A DNA stretch of 64,000 nucleotides. Source: Nitrospirota bacterium. Lineage in GTDB: Bacteria; Nitrospirota; Nitrospiria; SBBL01; JAADHI01. Positions 45,388 to 53,665 of this stretch are shown here, piece by piece. Within the stretch, counting starts at the first letter, position 1. Every line of letters starts with the position of its first letter. A model generated the notes under the pieces. That model made no database searches. It was given only the letters and a program-made list of their open reading frames with translations, and was not told the DNA's origin. The stretch lies in assembly GCA_029261215.1 (NCBI GenBank), contig JAJDBT010000041.1, positions 54,555 to 118,554 on the forward strand, read 5' to 3'. A program made the translations under genes and the position numbers.

Positions 45388-46911
45388 ATGCCGTCTATTT
45401 ACAAAAGAACCCGTATTTTAATGGGTGCGCCCTTTGAAATCATGGTTGAAGGTCAGGAAAGGGCTGCTTCAGAAGCCATCGAAGCGGCATTTGAAGAGGC
45501 CGCGCGGATTGAAGGGCTGTTTACGATTTACCGACCGAAATCGCCTTTGGCGCAATTTAATCGTGCTTCCGAAAATGGCGTCATGTTTTTTAATCGTGAA
45601 ATTTCGGCGTTGTTATCCGAAGCCCTGGCGTATGCAAAAAACAGCGGTGGGGCTTTTGATCCAAGTGCGGGGCCTTTGATTGATCTTTGGGGTTTTGGTC
45701 CAGGCGGTACCAGAAAAAGTCCTCCGACAAAAAAAGAGATTGATCGTGTCTTTCAGGGTGTCGGCTTTGAATCCTTAAGTCTCAATCCTGAAACGGGTGA
45801 GCTGAAGTCTTTAAAACCAGGATTGCGTTTAAACCTGGGGGGCATTGCGAAAGGTTATGCCATTGACCGTGCCGTTCAAGTGCTGAAAGATCATCAAATC
45901 AATCGGGGATTGGTCAATTGCGGAAGCACGCTTTATGGATTTGGAGATCCCGGTTGGCAGGTTACAATTCAGCATCCCCGAAGTAAGGCCGGGCAGATTG
46001 CTGTTGTCATGCTTTGTAATCAGGCTTTAGGCACTTCGGGCGATTATGAACGCTGTTTTTTACATGAAGGGGTGCGTTACAGCCATTTGATCGACCCGAG
46101 AACCGGGACTCCGGTTTTGGGTATGGCCAGTGTCAGTGTGATGGCGTCTACGGCGATGGCGGCCGATGCCCTTTCCACGGCGGCTTTTGTTTTAGGGGCA
46201 AAAAAAGGAGTCTCTTTTCTTGAAAAACAAGACGGTGCTGAAGGGCTTCTGGTCTCGGAAAGCCCGGAGGGTGTCCTGGGTTTTTATCGCACAGCAGGCT
46301 GGCCTTCTTTATGTTCAAAATCTGTATTGAGTCGAAGGCGGTTTTTAAAGGCAGCCTCAATTGCAGGACTGGGTTTGATGATGCCGGGTAGTTTGACCTG
46401 GCCTTTCAAATCGGAGGCCTCCAGTATTCGTTTTGCGACCCAAGAAGAAGCCCTCAAGCGGATGATGCCGGATGCAGAGCGTTTTGATACGGAGTCTGTC
46501 AAGCTTTCGGATGATCAATTGTCTGCAGCCCAGACCCTGGCAGGAAAAGGCTTTCAAAAAAAGACCTATGATTTTTTAATCGGGAGAAAAGGGGAGCTTG
46601 TGGTCGCTTATGCCCTCAAACTGAATGTGATAGGTAAAAAAAGACCGATTACGTTTTTAATCGCTCTCACGCCGGGGGGAGAAGTGAAGGGCGTTGAGGT
46701 GCTGATTTATCGTGAATCAAAAGGGTCTGAAGTGCGGTACGGGCAGTTTATGCAACAATTTCATCAAAAAACGACGGAAGATCCACTGCGCCTGGGGCGG
46801 GATATCCGTCCGATTAGCGGCGCAACGCTTTCTTCCCGTGCTGCAGCTTATGCCGTTCGAAAGACGCTTGCGATTTTTGAAGTTGTTTATAAAAGAAAGG
46901 TTGAATCTTGA
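45388..46911 (+). CDS. apbE: ApbE FMN transferase fused through a Tat-like segment to an FMN-binding domain
   Basis: A 507-residue fusion. Residues 1-305 are ApbE (FAD:protein FMN transferase), with GGAFDPSAGPLIDLW, GLRLNLGGIAKGYAIDRA, NCGSTLYGFG, HLIDPRTGTP and the TAMAADALSTAAFVLG Mg/FAD end. Residues 314-340 read LSRRRFLKAASIAGLGLMMP, a twin-arginine signal-like segment. The C-terminal part is an RnfG/NosR-like FMN-binding domain with RPISGATLSS; Thr480 is the expected FMN attachment residue. The enzyme is thus joined to its likely substrate. If the Tat segment is a membrane helix, the two halves lie on opposite sides. An internal TTG at codon 314 could also start a separate flavoprotein. 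ApbE normally carries its own secretion signal, and none is visible at residue 1. Confidence 0.88.
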   Translation: MPSIYKRTRILMGAPFEIMVEGQERAASEAIEAAFEEAARIEGLFTIYRPKSPLAQFNRASENGVMFFNREISALLSEALAYAKNSGGAFDPSAGPLIDLWGFGPGGTRKSPPTKKEIDRVFQGVGFESLSLNPETGELKSLKPGLRLNLGGIAKGYAIDRAVQVLKDHQINRGLVNCGSTLYGFGDPGWQVTIQHPRSKAGQIAVVMLCNQALGTSGDYERCFLHEGVRYSHLIDPRTGTPVLGMASVSVMASTAMAADALSTAAFVLGAKKGVSFLEKQDGAEGLLVSESPEGVLGFYRTAGWPSLCSKSVLSRRRFLKAASIAGLGLMMPGSLTWPFKSEASSIRFATQEEALKRMMPDAERFDTESVKLSDDQLSAAQTLAGKGFQKKTYDFLIGRKGELVVAYALKLNVIGKKRPITFLIALTPGGEVKGVEVLIYRESKGSEVRYGQFMQQFHQKTTEDPLRLGRDIRPISGATLSSRAAAYAVRKTLAIFEVVYKRKVES

Positions 46912-47399
46912 AAAATTTTACACGCCGGGGCAATTGGCTTGATCAAGCCTCATTCGAAATTCGCGCGATTTATAGTTTGTTTCTGGTCTTCGCCTTGATC
47001 GGCCACCTGAGTTTTATTTTGATCGTCGTGAATCGGGTCGGGCCAAACTATGAAAAGGTTGTGCAGCATTACCGGGGCGGTGAAAATGGTGAGGAGATGT
47101 CCTTTCCAAAGGAGTTTGGCGAGCTTTTGGAGGTGACGCATTTTCATGCCTACATTGAAGGCGTTGTTTTATTGGTGTTGACCCATCTTTTTGTTGTCGT
47201 CCCTATTTCTGAAGGTTTGAAACGCGGGATTATTGCTTTGGCTTTTGGAAGCACACTGCTCGATCTTTCTTCTCCCTGGCTGATCCGATACCTGAGTCCC
47301 TATGCGGCCTATGGGCAGATCGCGGCCTGGCTGGGCATGTGTATCAGCTATCTTCCTCTGACCTTGATGCCATTTTATTATATCTGGAAACGTCAGTAG
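46908..47399 (+). CDS. Four-helix membrane protein with His pairs (possible haem or quinone partner)
   Basis: A 163-residue protein with four predicted membrane helices: IYSLFLVFALIGHLSFILIV, HAYIEGVVLLVLTHLFVVVP, GIIALAFGSTLLDLSSPW and QIAAWLGMCISYLPLTLMPFYY. Histidines at the helix boundaries (GHLSF, THFHAYIEG, LTHLF) could ligate b-type haem. The start TTG overlaps the ApbE stop (TTGA). Its position suggests the membrane partner passing electrons to the flavin domain. I know no family name. Confidence 0.65.
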   Translation: MKNFTRRGNWLDQASFEIRAIYSLFLVFALIGHLSFILIVVNRVGPNYEKVVQHYRGGENGEEMSFPKEFGELLEVTHFHAYIEGVVLLVLTHLFVVVPISEGLKRGIIALAFGSTLLDLSSPWLIRYLSPYAAYGQIAAWLGMCISYLPLTLMPFYYIWKRQ

Positions 47400-47513
47400 G
47401 CAAAGATTTGATCTCATCGTTCAGATGTCTCCGTTTGCTCTGCGTCACCCTGTTTTTCCTGATCATTCAATCAAGTCCCCTTGCACTGGAATGCTCTCGT
47501 TTTGAGAAAAGGA

Positions 47514-47568
47514 TTGAAAAACCGGCAACGCTGTCCTAGAATCCCTATTGATTATGATAATGAATCGC
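47514..47568 (+). promoter_or_regulatory. Sigma-70 promoter with overlapping Fur-box-like operator before fur
   Basis: TTGAAA (47514-47519), 17 bases, TAGAAT (47537-47542), then GATTATGATAATGAATCGC at 47550-47568, 14 of 19 matches to the E. coli Fur consensus. The layout (operator starting at about +1) is the same as upstream of the first porin and suggests autoregulation of the fur-porin-fbpBC unit. Confidence 0.65.
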
Positions 47569-47621
47569 AAAATTATATATTGGAAGTCGTTTTTTTACGG
47601 AACCTATTATTGAGGGAGCCG

Positions 47622-48071
47622 ATGAAAAAAGAAGAAGCTTTATTAAAAGATCATATTTCCAAACATAATCTCAAGGTGACAAAAGAGCGAAGCGCCGTCT
47701 TGCGGGTCTTTTTGGATTCAGATCGTCATATTACCGCAGAGGAACTTTATCGCAAGATGCGTGATACGGGTTCCAGTATTGGCTTGGCGACCATTTATCG
47801 CACGCTTAATCTTTTCTGTGAAAGCGGTCTGGCGGAACAACGTCAGTTTGGGGATGGCCAGGCCCGCTATGAGCTCGTTTATAACGTGAAACACCATGAC
47901 CACCTTATTTGTCAGGCCTGCAATCGCATCATTGAATTTCAGAACGAAGAAATCGAAGCGCTTCAGGAAAAAGTGGCGAAGAAGAACAATTTTAAAATCT
48001 TCAGTCATAAACTGGAGCTGTATGGTATTTGCTCGGCGTGTTCAGCAGAAAAAAATGCCTTGGATCAATAA
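47622..48071 (+). CDS. fur: Ferric uptake regulator family protein
   Basis: A 149-residue Fur-family repressor from ATG 47622 (GAGGGAG upstream); the frame further left is open but unconserved. The winged helix is LKVTKERSAVLRVFLDSDRH...TIYRTLNLFCESGLA. The metal and dimer domain has YNVKHHDHLICQACNRIIEF and a second CSAC knuckle, giving a structural Cys4 zinc site. It probably senses Fe(II) and represses this operon and the porin at 42798. Zur- or PerR-like specificity cannot be excluded. Confidence 0.92.
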   Translation: MKKEEALLKDHISKHNLKVTKERSAVLRVFLDSDRHITAEELYRKMRDTGSSIGLATIYRTLNLFCESGLAEQRQFGDGQARYELVYNVKHHDHLICQACNRIIEFQNEEIEALQEKVAKKNNFKIFSHKLELYGICSACSAEKNALDQ

Positions 48072-48108
48072 TCGCGATCTTTAAAAAAAGAATAGGAGAT
48101 GTCAGAAA

Positions 48109-49251
48109 ATGAAAGCAGGTTTAAATATAACCCGGTATCAGAAATCAAAAAATAACGTGTTGGGGATGACACTTGCGGTGGGTTTTTTGATTTTATTGCA
48201 GGGTGCGGTCTCTTTTGTCGGCGCCGCCGAAAATGTGGTTTCTTTGAGAGACTCAAAGCTTGAGATTGGTGGGGAGTTGGAGCTTGAAATCATTGATTCC
48301 CAGTCGAATGATGGTGGAGGAAATTCCAATCCACGCATGTCGATCGACAAGATTGTCATTACCCCCAAAGTCCACGTGGCTTCGGATATTCTTTTTCAGG
48401 CCGACATCGAGTTCACACCTGATTCCGCTGTGAAGCTGGACGAAGCCTGGGTAAAGTTTTCAGGACTTCCCTTAAATAGCTGGGTGACTTTAGGACAGGA
48501 AGATCCTTTTATTCATGTGAGCCGGAAAACGGAATCCTACCCGATTTTAGGCTATGCCTTTTGGCAGGATGAAGATTTGGGTCTTTTTATGGGCGGAGAG
48601 ATGGGTTCGGCATACTGGCGGTTTTCGGCCACCAATGGCAGACGTTTACGAGATCGTCAAATCAGTGAAGATAGAACCTTTCCAATTCCGACGGATGACG
48701 ATGACAATGGCGAAAACAACGCCAACAAACAAATCGGAATTGGGCTTGGGTTGAATCATTCATTTAAAGAAGGCCATTCAATCGATATCCTCCCTTTTTG
48801 GTACACCGCAGATTTAAGTGAAAATGACATCACCTATCTCAACACGATTAACGGGTACACGAATTTAGTCGATAAAGACCAAGTCCGGTACGGCGTCAAC
48901 TTTGATTATCTCCTGGGTGGTTTTGAATTTTTTGCACAATATATGAAGGCGGAAGACGGCGTTATGGATCGCGATGGCTGGTATGTTCAGCCTTCGTACA
49001 AACAGAAACTCGGCATGAATCGTTTACAGTCCGTGGAGTTTTTGCTGAGATATGAAGAGTACAATGTCGATTTGCCAAACGTCTCGACAGATTCGCGGAC
49101 CTGGGATCGCCAGACCACGACTATCGCCGTGATCTCGGAAATCGTCAATGGATTTAAAATCAAGACGGAGTATTATCTCAATGACGAAGAAACCGGTGGT
49201 GCGGATGTGGACAACAACGAACTGCTTGTCCAGGCCGAAGTTAAATTTTAG
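48109..49251 (+). CDS. Outer-membrane porin (OprP/OprO-like)
   Basis: A 380-residue barrel protein. A long N-region holds the signal peptide core VLGMTLAVGFLILLQGAVSFVGAA. The mature chain has alternating strands, an acidic loop (PTDDDDNGENNANK), and ends VQAEVKF with terminal Phe. The organisation resembles phosphate-selective porin family proteins, but here it sits between fur and an iron-type ABC transporter, so iron or anion passage is likely. It shares layout but little visible sequence with the first porin. Confidence 0.75.
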   Translation: MKAGLNITRYQKSKNNVLGMTLAVGFLILLQGAVSFVGAAENVVSLRDSKLEIGGELELEIIDSQSNDGGGNSNPRMSIDKIVITPKVHVASDILFQADIEFTPDSAVKLDEAWVKFSGLPLNSWVTLGQEDPFIHVSRKTESYPILGYAFWQDEDLGLFMGGEMGSAYWRFSATNGRRLRDRQISEDRTFPIPTDDDDNGENNANKQIGIGLGLNHSFKEGHSIDILPFWYTADLSENDITYLNTINGYTNLVDKDQVRYGVNFDYLLGGFEFFAQYMKAEDGVMDRDGWYVQPSYKQKLGMNRLQSVEFLLRYEEYNVDLPNVSTDSRTWDRQTTTIAVISEIVNGFKIKTEYYLNDEETGGADVDNNELLVQAEVKF

Positions 49252-49284
49252 AGCTGTTGCGGTATTCGCTTGAGGGATCTTTCT

Positions 49285-50907
49285 TTGATATGGCTCAGAA
49301 GCCCCCACCGGTCGATTGATCGGTGGGGGCTTGCTGTTTTTTGTATTGCCGCCATTGTGATTGTGCCGCTGGGTGTAGTGCTTTCCTCTTTGTTCACGGT
49401 CAATGATGAGGTTTGGAAACACCTTGTTGCAACGACGCTTTCGAGTGTTTTATGGAACACCTTTTTTTTGACTCTGGGTGTGGCGCTTGGCACAACTTTT
49501 CTGGGTGTGAGTCTGGCATGGTTGAGTGCGGCCACTGACTTTCCGGGCCGACGTTTTTTTGATTGGGCCTTGATTCTTCCGATGGCGATTCCATCTTATG
49601 TCACCGCTTTTGTCGCGATTGGGCTCCTTGATTTTACAGGTCCGGTCCAAACAATTCTAAGACATTGGTTAGGGGCTGAAGGTTTTTGGTTTCCACAAAT
49701 TCGTTCAAGGGGCGGCATCATTTTGGTCATGACCCTGACGCTCTATCCTTATGTCTACCTGTTGGCTCGCAATGCCTTTATGACACAAGGACGGCTGGCA
49801 CTGGAAGCAGCACAGTCCTTGGGCCACGGCCGGTGGAGCGGATTTTTTCGTGTGGCCCTTCCCATGGCACGGCCCTGGATTGTCGGCGGGGTGATGCTCG
49901 CGATGATGGAGACGCTCTCTGATTTTGGTGCGGTTTCAATTTTTAATTATGATACTTTTGCCACAGCAATTTATCAGGCCTGGTTTGGATTTTTCTCGCT
50001 CTCTGCCGCTTCTCAGCTGGCTTCAATTTTGGTCTTGTTGGTCTTTCTTCTGCTCATTATTGAACAACGGGTTGTCTCACGCGCAGGGTACACGGGTTCA
50101 GGCCGGGGAGGGGGGCAGGGAGATCGAATCCAGTTAAAAGGCCTTCACCGATACGCGGCGGTTTGTTTTGCGGGGCTGGCTTTTTTAATGGCTTTTTTAG
50201 TCCCGGTTGTGCAGCTCCTTATCTGGAGTTTCTCGATTTTCAAGACAGATTTTGATCTGCGATATTTTGGATATATATTCCATTCCCTTGCACTGGGCAG
50301 CATGGCGGCTTTATTGACCGTCTGTGCGGTTTTAATCCTTGTTTACGCAAATCGACTGCACAATACACCGGTGATCCGGTTTTGTATTCGGGTGGCGACA
50401 TTGGGGTATGCGCTTCCGGGGTCGGTGCTGGCGGTAGGCATTTTTATTCCGCTGGCCTGGATGGATAATCAGATCATTGCACACTTTAATATCGAATTTG
50501 CGCTGAAAGGAACGATCCTTGCGATGTTGTTAGCCTATCTGGTGCGTTTTCTTGCAGTTGGCCATCATGCAGTTGAAAACGCAGTCAAACGTATTTCAAA
50601 ACACATTGATGAGTCGGCCCGGAATCTCGGCTGCACTGGAATGGATATGTTGCGCCGCGTCCATTTTCCAATGATGCGTGGCGGCATTTTTACAGCGATG
50701 GTGCTTGTCTTTGTTGATGTGATGAAAGAGATGCCGATTACCCTGATGACCCGTCCTTTTGGATGGGATACGCTGGCGATTCGTATCTTTGAAATGACTT
50801 CAGAAGGGGAGTGGGAACGCGCGGCCTTACCGTCGATTGCCGTGATTTTAGCCGGGATGATTCCTGTTTTTTTGCTGACGCGTGATTCGAACAGGGAAAG
50901 TTTATGA
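49285..50907 (+). CDS. fbpB: Iron(III)-type ABC transporter permease (FbpB-like)
   Basis: A permease of about 540 residues with two repeated membrane halves (about 12 helices), as in FbpB/SfuB. Each half has an EAA-type loop: LEAAQSLGHGRWSGFFRVALPMARP and IDESARNLGCTGMDMLRRVHFPMMRG. TTG 49285 has GAGGGA seven bases before and is preferred to TTG 49270, which has none. A terminator-like hairpin lies just inside the 5' end. It overlaps the ATPase gene by 4 bases. No periplasmic binding protein gene is in the window. Confidence 0.85.
   Translation: MIWLRSPHRSIDRWGLAVFCIAAIVIVPLGVVLSSLFTVNDEVWKHLVATTLSSVLWNTFFLTLGVALGTTFLGVSLAWLSAATDFPGRRFFDWALILPMAIPSYVTAFVAIGLLDFTGPVQTILRHWLGAEGFWFPQIRSRGGIILVMTLTLYPYVYLLARNAFMTQGRLALEAAQSLGHGRWSGFFRVALPMARPWIVGGVMLAMMETLSDFGAVSIFNYDTFATAIYQAWFGFFSLSAASQLASILVLLVFLLLIIEQRVVSRAGYTGSGRGGGQGDRIQLKGLHRYAAVCFAGLAFLMAFLVPVVQLLIWSFSIFKTDFDLRYFGYIFHSLALGSMAALLTVCAVLILVYANRLHNTPVIRFCIRVATLGYALPGSVLAVGIFIPLAWMDNQIIAHFNIEFALKGTILAMLLAYLVRFLAVGHHAVENAVKRISKHIDESARNLGCTGMDMLRRVHFPMMRGGIFTAMVLVFVDVMKEMPITLMTRPFGWDTLAIRIFEMTSEGEWERAALPSIAVILAGMIPVFLLTRDSNRESL
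49299..49342 (+). terminator. Terminator-like hairpin inside the 5' end of the permease gene
   Basis: A perfect 12-bp stem (AAGCCCCCACCG / CGGTGGGGGCTT) with a 10-base loop, then GCTG and six T. It begins 14 bases after the TTG start. It may end part of the fur-porin transcripts or act as an attenuator that a translating ribosome disrupts. Confidence 0.65.
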
Positions 50908-51977
50908 CCGTCATCGAGTTGGTCAAGGTCTCAAAAAGCTATCCAACAGACAAAACCCCTGCGGCCTTTGATATTTCTTTAAAGGTGGAAAAGGGAGAAA
51001 TTCTTGCCTTGTTGGGGCCGAGCGGAAGTGGAAAAACAACGCTTCTGCGTTTAATTGCAGGCTTTGAAGCGCCGGATGAAGGCAGTATCCTGCTCAATGG
51101 CAATATCGTGAGTGAACAAGGGGTGGCCTTGCCGCCGGAGAAGCGGGGCGTGGGCATGGTTTTTCAGGACTACGCGCTTTTCCCGCATCTCAGGGTCTCA
51201 GAGAATGTCGCCTTTGGTTTAAAAAAAATGCCGTCGCGGGAGCGAAATGAGAAAGCGGGAAATATTCTGGCTTTGGTAGGACTTTCCGATTATAAAAATC
51301 GGTATCCGCATGAGCTTTCAGGAGGCCAGCAACAACGTGTGGCTTTGGCGAGGGCATTGGCTCCCGGTCCAGCCGTTATTCTCTTGGACGAACCTTTTAG
51401 TTCGCTTGACCCGGATATGTGTGTGCGGATGCGTGAAGACGTGACCGACATTCTGAGAAAGACGGGCAGTACCGCCATTTTGGTGACGCACGATCATGAG
51501 GAAGCCTTCAGTATGGCGGACAGGGTGGCTTTGTTAAATCATGGCCGCCTTGAACAGCATGATACTCCGGAGGGCGTCTACCACACCCCGCTCACGCCCT
51601 TTGTGGCTGACTTTGTGGGAAAAGCGGATTTTATTCCGGGTGTTGTGCAAGGCGGAAAACTGATTACTGAAATCGGTTGTCTGGAAAACAAGACGCTGTT
51701 CCATGAAGACGCGGAAGTGATGCTGATGATTCGGCCCGACGACATCGACCTTAGGCCCAATCCCGAAGGCCATGCCAGGATATTGGATCGTCAATTCAGG
51801 GGATCAGAAAACCATTACCGGGTTCAATTGCCATCCGGTCAGATCATCCATAGCAGCCAGCATTCTGTTGCGTACTACCCGAATGAACTTCATGTTGATC
51901 TTCAATTGCAAATTACCCACATCGTCGCTTTTGACAAGTCCATTATGGACCAGTACTACAACGAAATACGTGAGTAA
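50904..51977 (+). CDS. fbpC: Iron(III)-type ABC transporter ATPase (FbpC-like)
   Basis: A 357-residue ATPase. Walker A GPSGSGKTT, Q-loop MVFQDYALFPHLRVSENVAFGLK, signature [16 protein letters not shown], Walker B VILLDEPFSSLD, and His-loop LVTHDHEEAFSMAD are complete. A C-terminal TOBE-like regulatory domain (about 245-355) follows. The family handles Fe(III), and close relatives sulfate, putrescine or maltose; the fur context favours iron. It is coupled to the permease by an ATGA overlap. Confidence 0.9.
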   Translation: MTVIELVKVSKSYPTDKTPAAFDISLKVEKGEILALLGPSGSGKTTLLRLIAGFEAPDEGSILLNGNIVSEQGVALPPEKRGVGMVFQDYALFPHLRVSENVAFGLKKMPSRERNEKAGNILALVGLSDYKNRYPHELSGGQQQRVALARALAPGPAVILLDEPFSSLDPDMCVRMREDVTDILRKTGSTAILVTHDHEEAFSMADRVALLNHGRLEQHDTPEGVYHTPLTPFVADFVGKADFIPGVVQGGKLITEIGCLENKTLFHEDAEVMLMIRPDDIDLRPNPEGHARILDRQFRGSENHYRVQLPSGQIIHSSQHSVAYYPNELHVDLQLQITHIVAFDKSIMDQYYNEIRE

Positions 51978-52003
51978 CTTTTATGCTATTTCCCTCGGAA
52001 AAA

Positions 52004-52228
52004 TCAGGCGCAAATCTTCTCAATCAAGACCTTCTTTAAACGCGGTGCTCTTAACTTGCTCACACTGCCTGTTTTGGTCTGCCTGGGTTTCGCGGGCATT
52101 GTTTTCTGCTCATAACTGGCTGGGAAGACAATACTCCCGCAATTGACACATCTTCCGACCGCAAAAAAACGACCACTCTCTTCGACGTAATCCTGAATGC
52201 ACAATCCATTGCAACGGCTACAGCTCAT
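52004..52228 (-). CDS. Small zinc-ribbon protein
   Basis: A 74-residue protein. ATG 52228 follows an ideal GAGGAGG. The ribbon has CSRCNGLC and CVNCGSIVFP knuckles, then a basic tail (KPRQTKTGSVSKLRAPRLKK). Unknown function; such single-ribbon proteins often bind RNA, DNA or other proteins. It is convergent with the ATPase gene and divergent from the thiolase gene. Confidence 0.65.
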   Translation of the reverse strand: MSCSRCNGLCIQDYVEESGRFFAVGRCVNCGSIVFPASYEQKTMPAKPRQTKTGSVSKLRAPRLKKVLIEKICA

Positions 52229-52472
52229 TTTAACCTCCTCTGTATGTAACCCCTCTGCTACGAAAATAAGTCGTATTCCCAAAGATTCAAGGGGGAGGGT
52301 TGATTGATTATGTCTAATGCGAGTCACCGATTTTCATAAAGCGGGTTATATGTTAAATCGTTCATTTTTACTGGGATGTAGTTCTAAAATTACTTCTTTT
52401 GATCGTCTGGTTCGGCTCAGGCGGTGTGTTATAATAGTGAGGCCTTAAATTCCCCCTCAGGTGCTTGAAAAG

Positions 52473-53648
52473 ATGCAAAAAGTGATGATTGTCAGTGCCG
52501 TGCGTACCCCCATTGCGCGTTTCAAAGGGAAGCTTGTGAGTCAGTCTGCGACCCAGTTGGGCAGTCTGGTGATCCGTGAAGCCGTTCGGCGCGCCGGGAT
52601 TTCTGAAGAAGCCGTTGATGAAGTCCTGATGGGTAACGTTTTGTCCGCAGGCTTGGGGCAAGCCCCGGCGCGGCAGGCGGCTATAGGCGCAGGGCTTTCA
52701 AAGCGCACTCCTTGCACAACACTCAATAAAGTCTGCGGTTCGGGTTTAAAAACTGTCATGATGGCGGCGCAGGCCATCGCGTTGGGTGACGCTGAAATTG
52801 TGGTTGCGGGCGGAATGGAAAGCATGAGTCATGCACCCTATCTTTTGGATCGCGCTAGAACGGGTTACCGACTTGGAGATGGAAAACTGATTGACAGTCT
52901 CATTCATGATGGTCTTTGGGATGTTTACAACGATTTTCATATGGGCATTGCGGCGGAACGCTGCGCCGAAAAATATACACTTTCAAGAACTGAACTGGAC
53001 GATTTTGCGATCGAAAGTTATCAGCGTGCGCAGGCCGCGCAAAAGCAGGGTGGATTTAATCGGGAAATCGTCCCTGTTGTCATTCAAGATCGCGCAGGCA
53101 GTCATGATTTTTTTGAAGATGAGGAACCGGGCCGGATGAATTTTGACCGCCTGCGGCATCTTAAACCCGCATTTACTTCAGAGGGGAAAATTACAGCCGG
53201 AAATGCGTCCCCGCTGAGTGACGGCGCGTCGGCCCTCGTATTAATGTCGGAGGCGGCTGCAAAGAGATCCGGATGCCTCGTGATCGCAGAGATTATCGGG
53301 CAGGCGTCCACGGCAACTGAGCCAGCTTTATTTACAACGGCCCCGGTTGACGCGATTACCACCCTTCTAAAAAAAACCGGAAACACGCTTTCTGATATTG
53401 ATTGTTTTGAGATTAACGAAGCCTTTGCTGCGTCGTCTCTTGCCGTCATGAAAGAATTAAAGCTTGGGTCTGAAATAATTAATATGCGCGGCGGCGCTCT
53501 TGCTTTGGGGCATCCCATTGGTGCAAGTGGCAGCCGCATCTTGACAACACTGGTCCATCTTGTAGAAGATCACCAGTTTGATCGAGGGATTGCATCTCTT
53601 TGTATCGGCGGGGGTGAGGCTGTCGCCCTTTTAATAGAACGAAGATGA
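52473..53648 (+). CDS. Acetyl-CoA C-acetyltransferase (thiolase)
   Basis: A 391-residue thiolase. The catalytic set is complete: Cys88 (NKVCGSGLK), His347 (LGHPIGASGSR) and Cys377 (LCIGGGEAVA), with NEAFAAS before. Length and motifs fit the biosynthetic/degradative acetoacetyl-CoA thiolase type (PhaA/AtoB). It heads a colinear set with a 3-hydroxyacyl-CoA dehydrogenase, an acyl-CoA dehydrogenase and an acyl-CoA mutase. ATG 52473 is chosen; GTG 52461 is in frame. Confidence 0.93.
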   Translation: MQKVMIVSAVRTPIARFKGKLVSQSATQLGSLVIREAVRRAGISEEAVDEVLMGNVLSAGLGQAPARQAAIGAGLSKRTPCTTLNKVCGSGLKTVMMAAQAIALGDAEIVVAGGMESMSHAPYLLDRARTGYRLGDGKLIDSLIHDGLWDVYNDFHMGIAAERCAEKYTLSRTELDDFAIESYQRAQAAQKQGGFNREIVPVVIQDRAGSHDFFEDEEPGRMNFDRLRHLKPAFTSEGKITAGNASPLSDGASALVLMSEAAAKRSGCLVIAEIIGQASTATEPALFTTAPVDAITTLLKKTGNTLSDIDCFEINEAFAASSLAVMKELKLGSEIINMRGGALALGHPIGASGSRILTTLVHLVEDHQFDRGIASLCIGGGEAVALLIERR

Positions 53649-53665
53649 ATAAGGTAGGAGATTGA

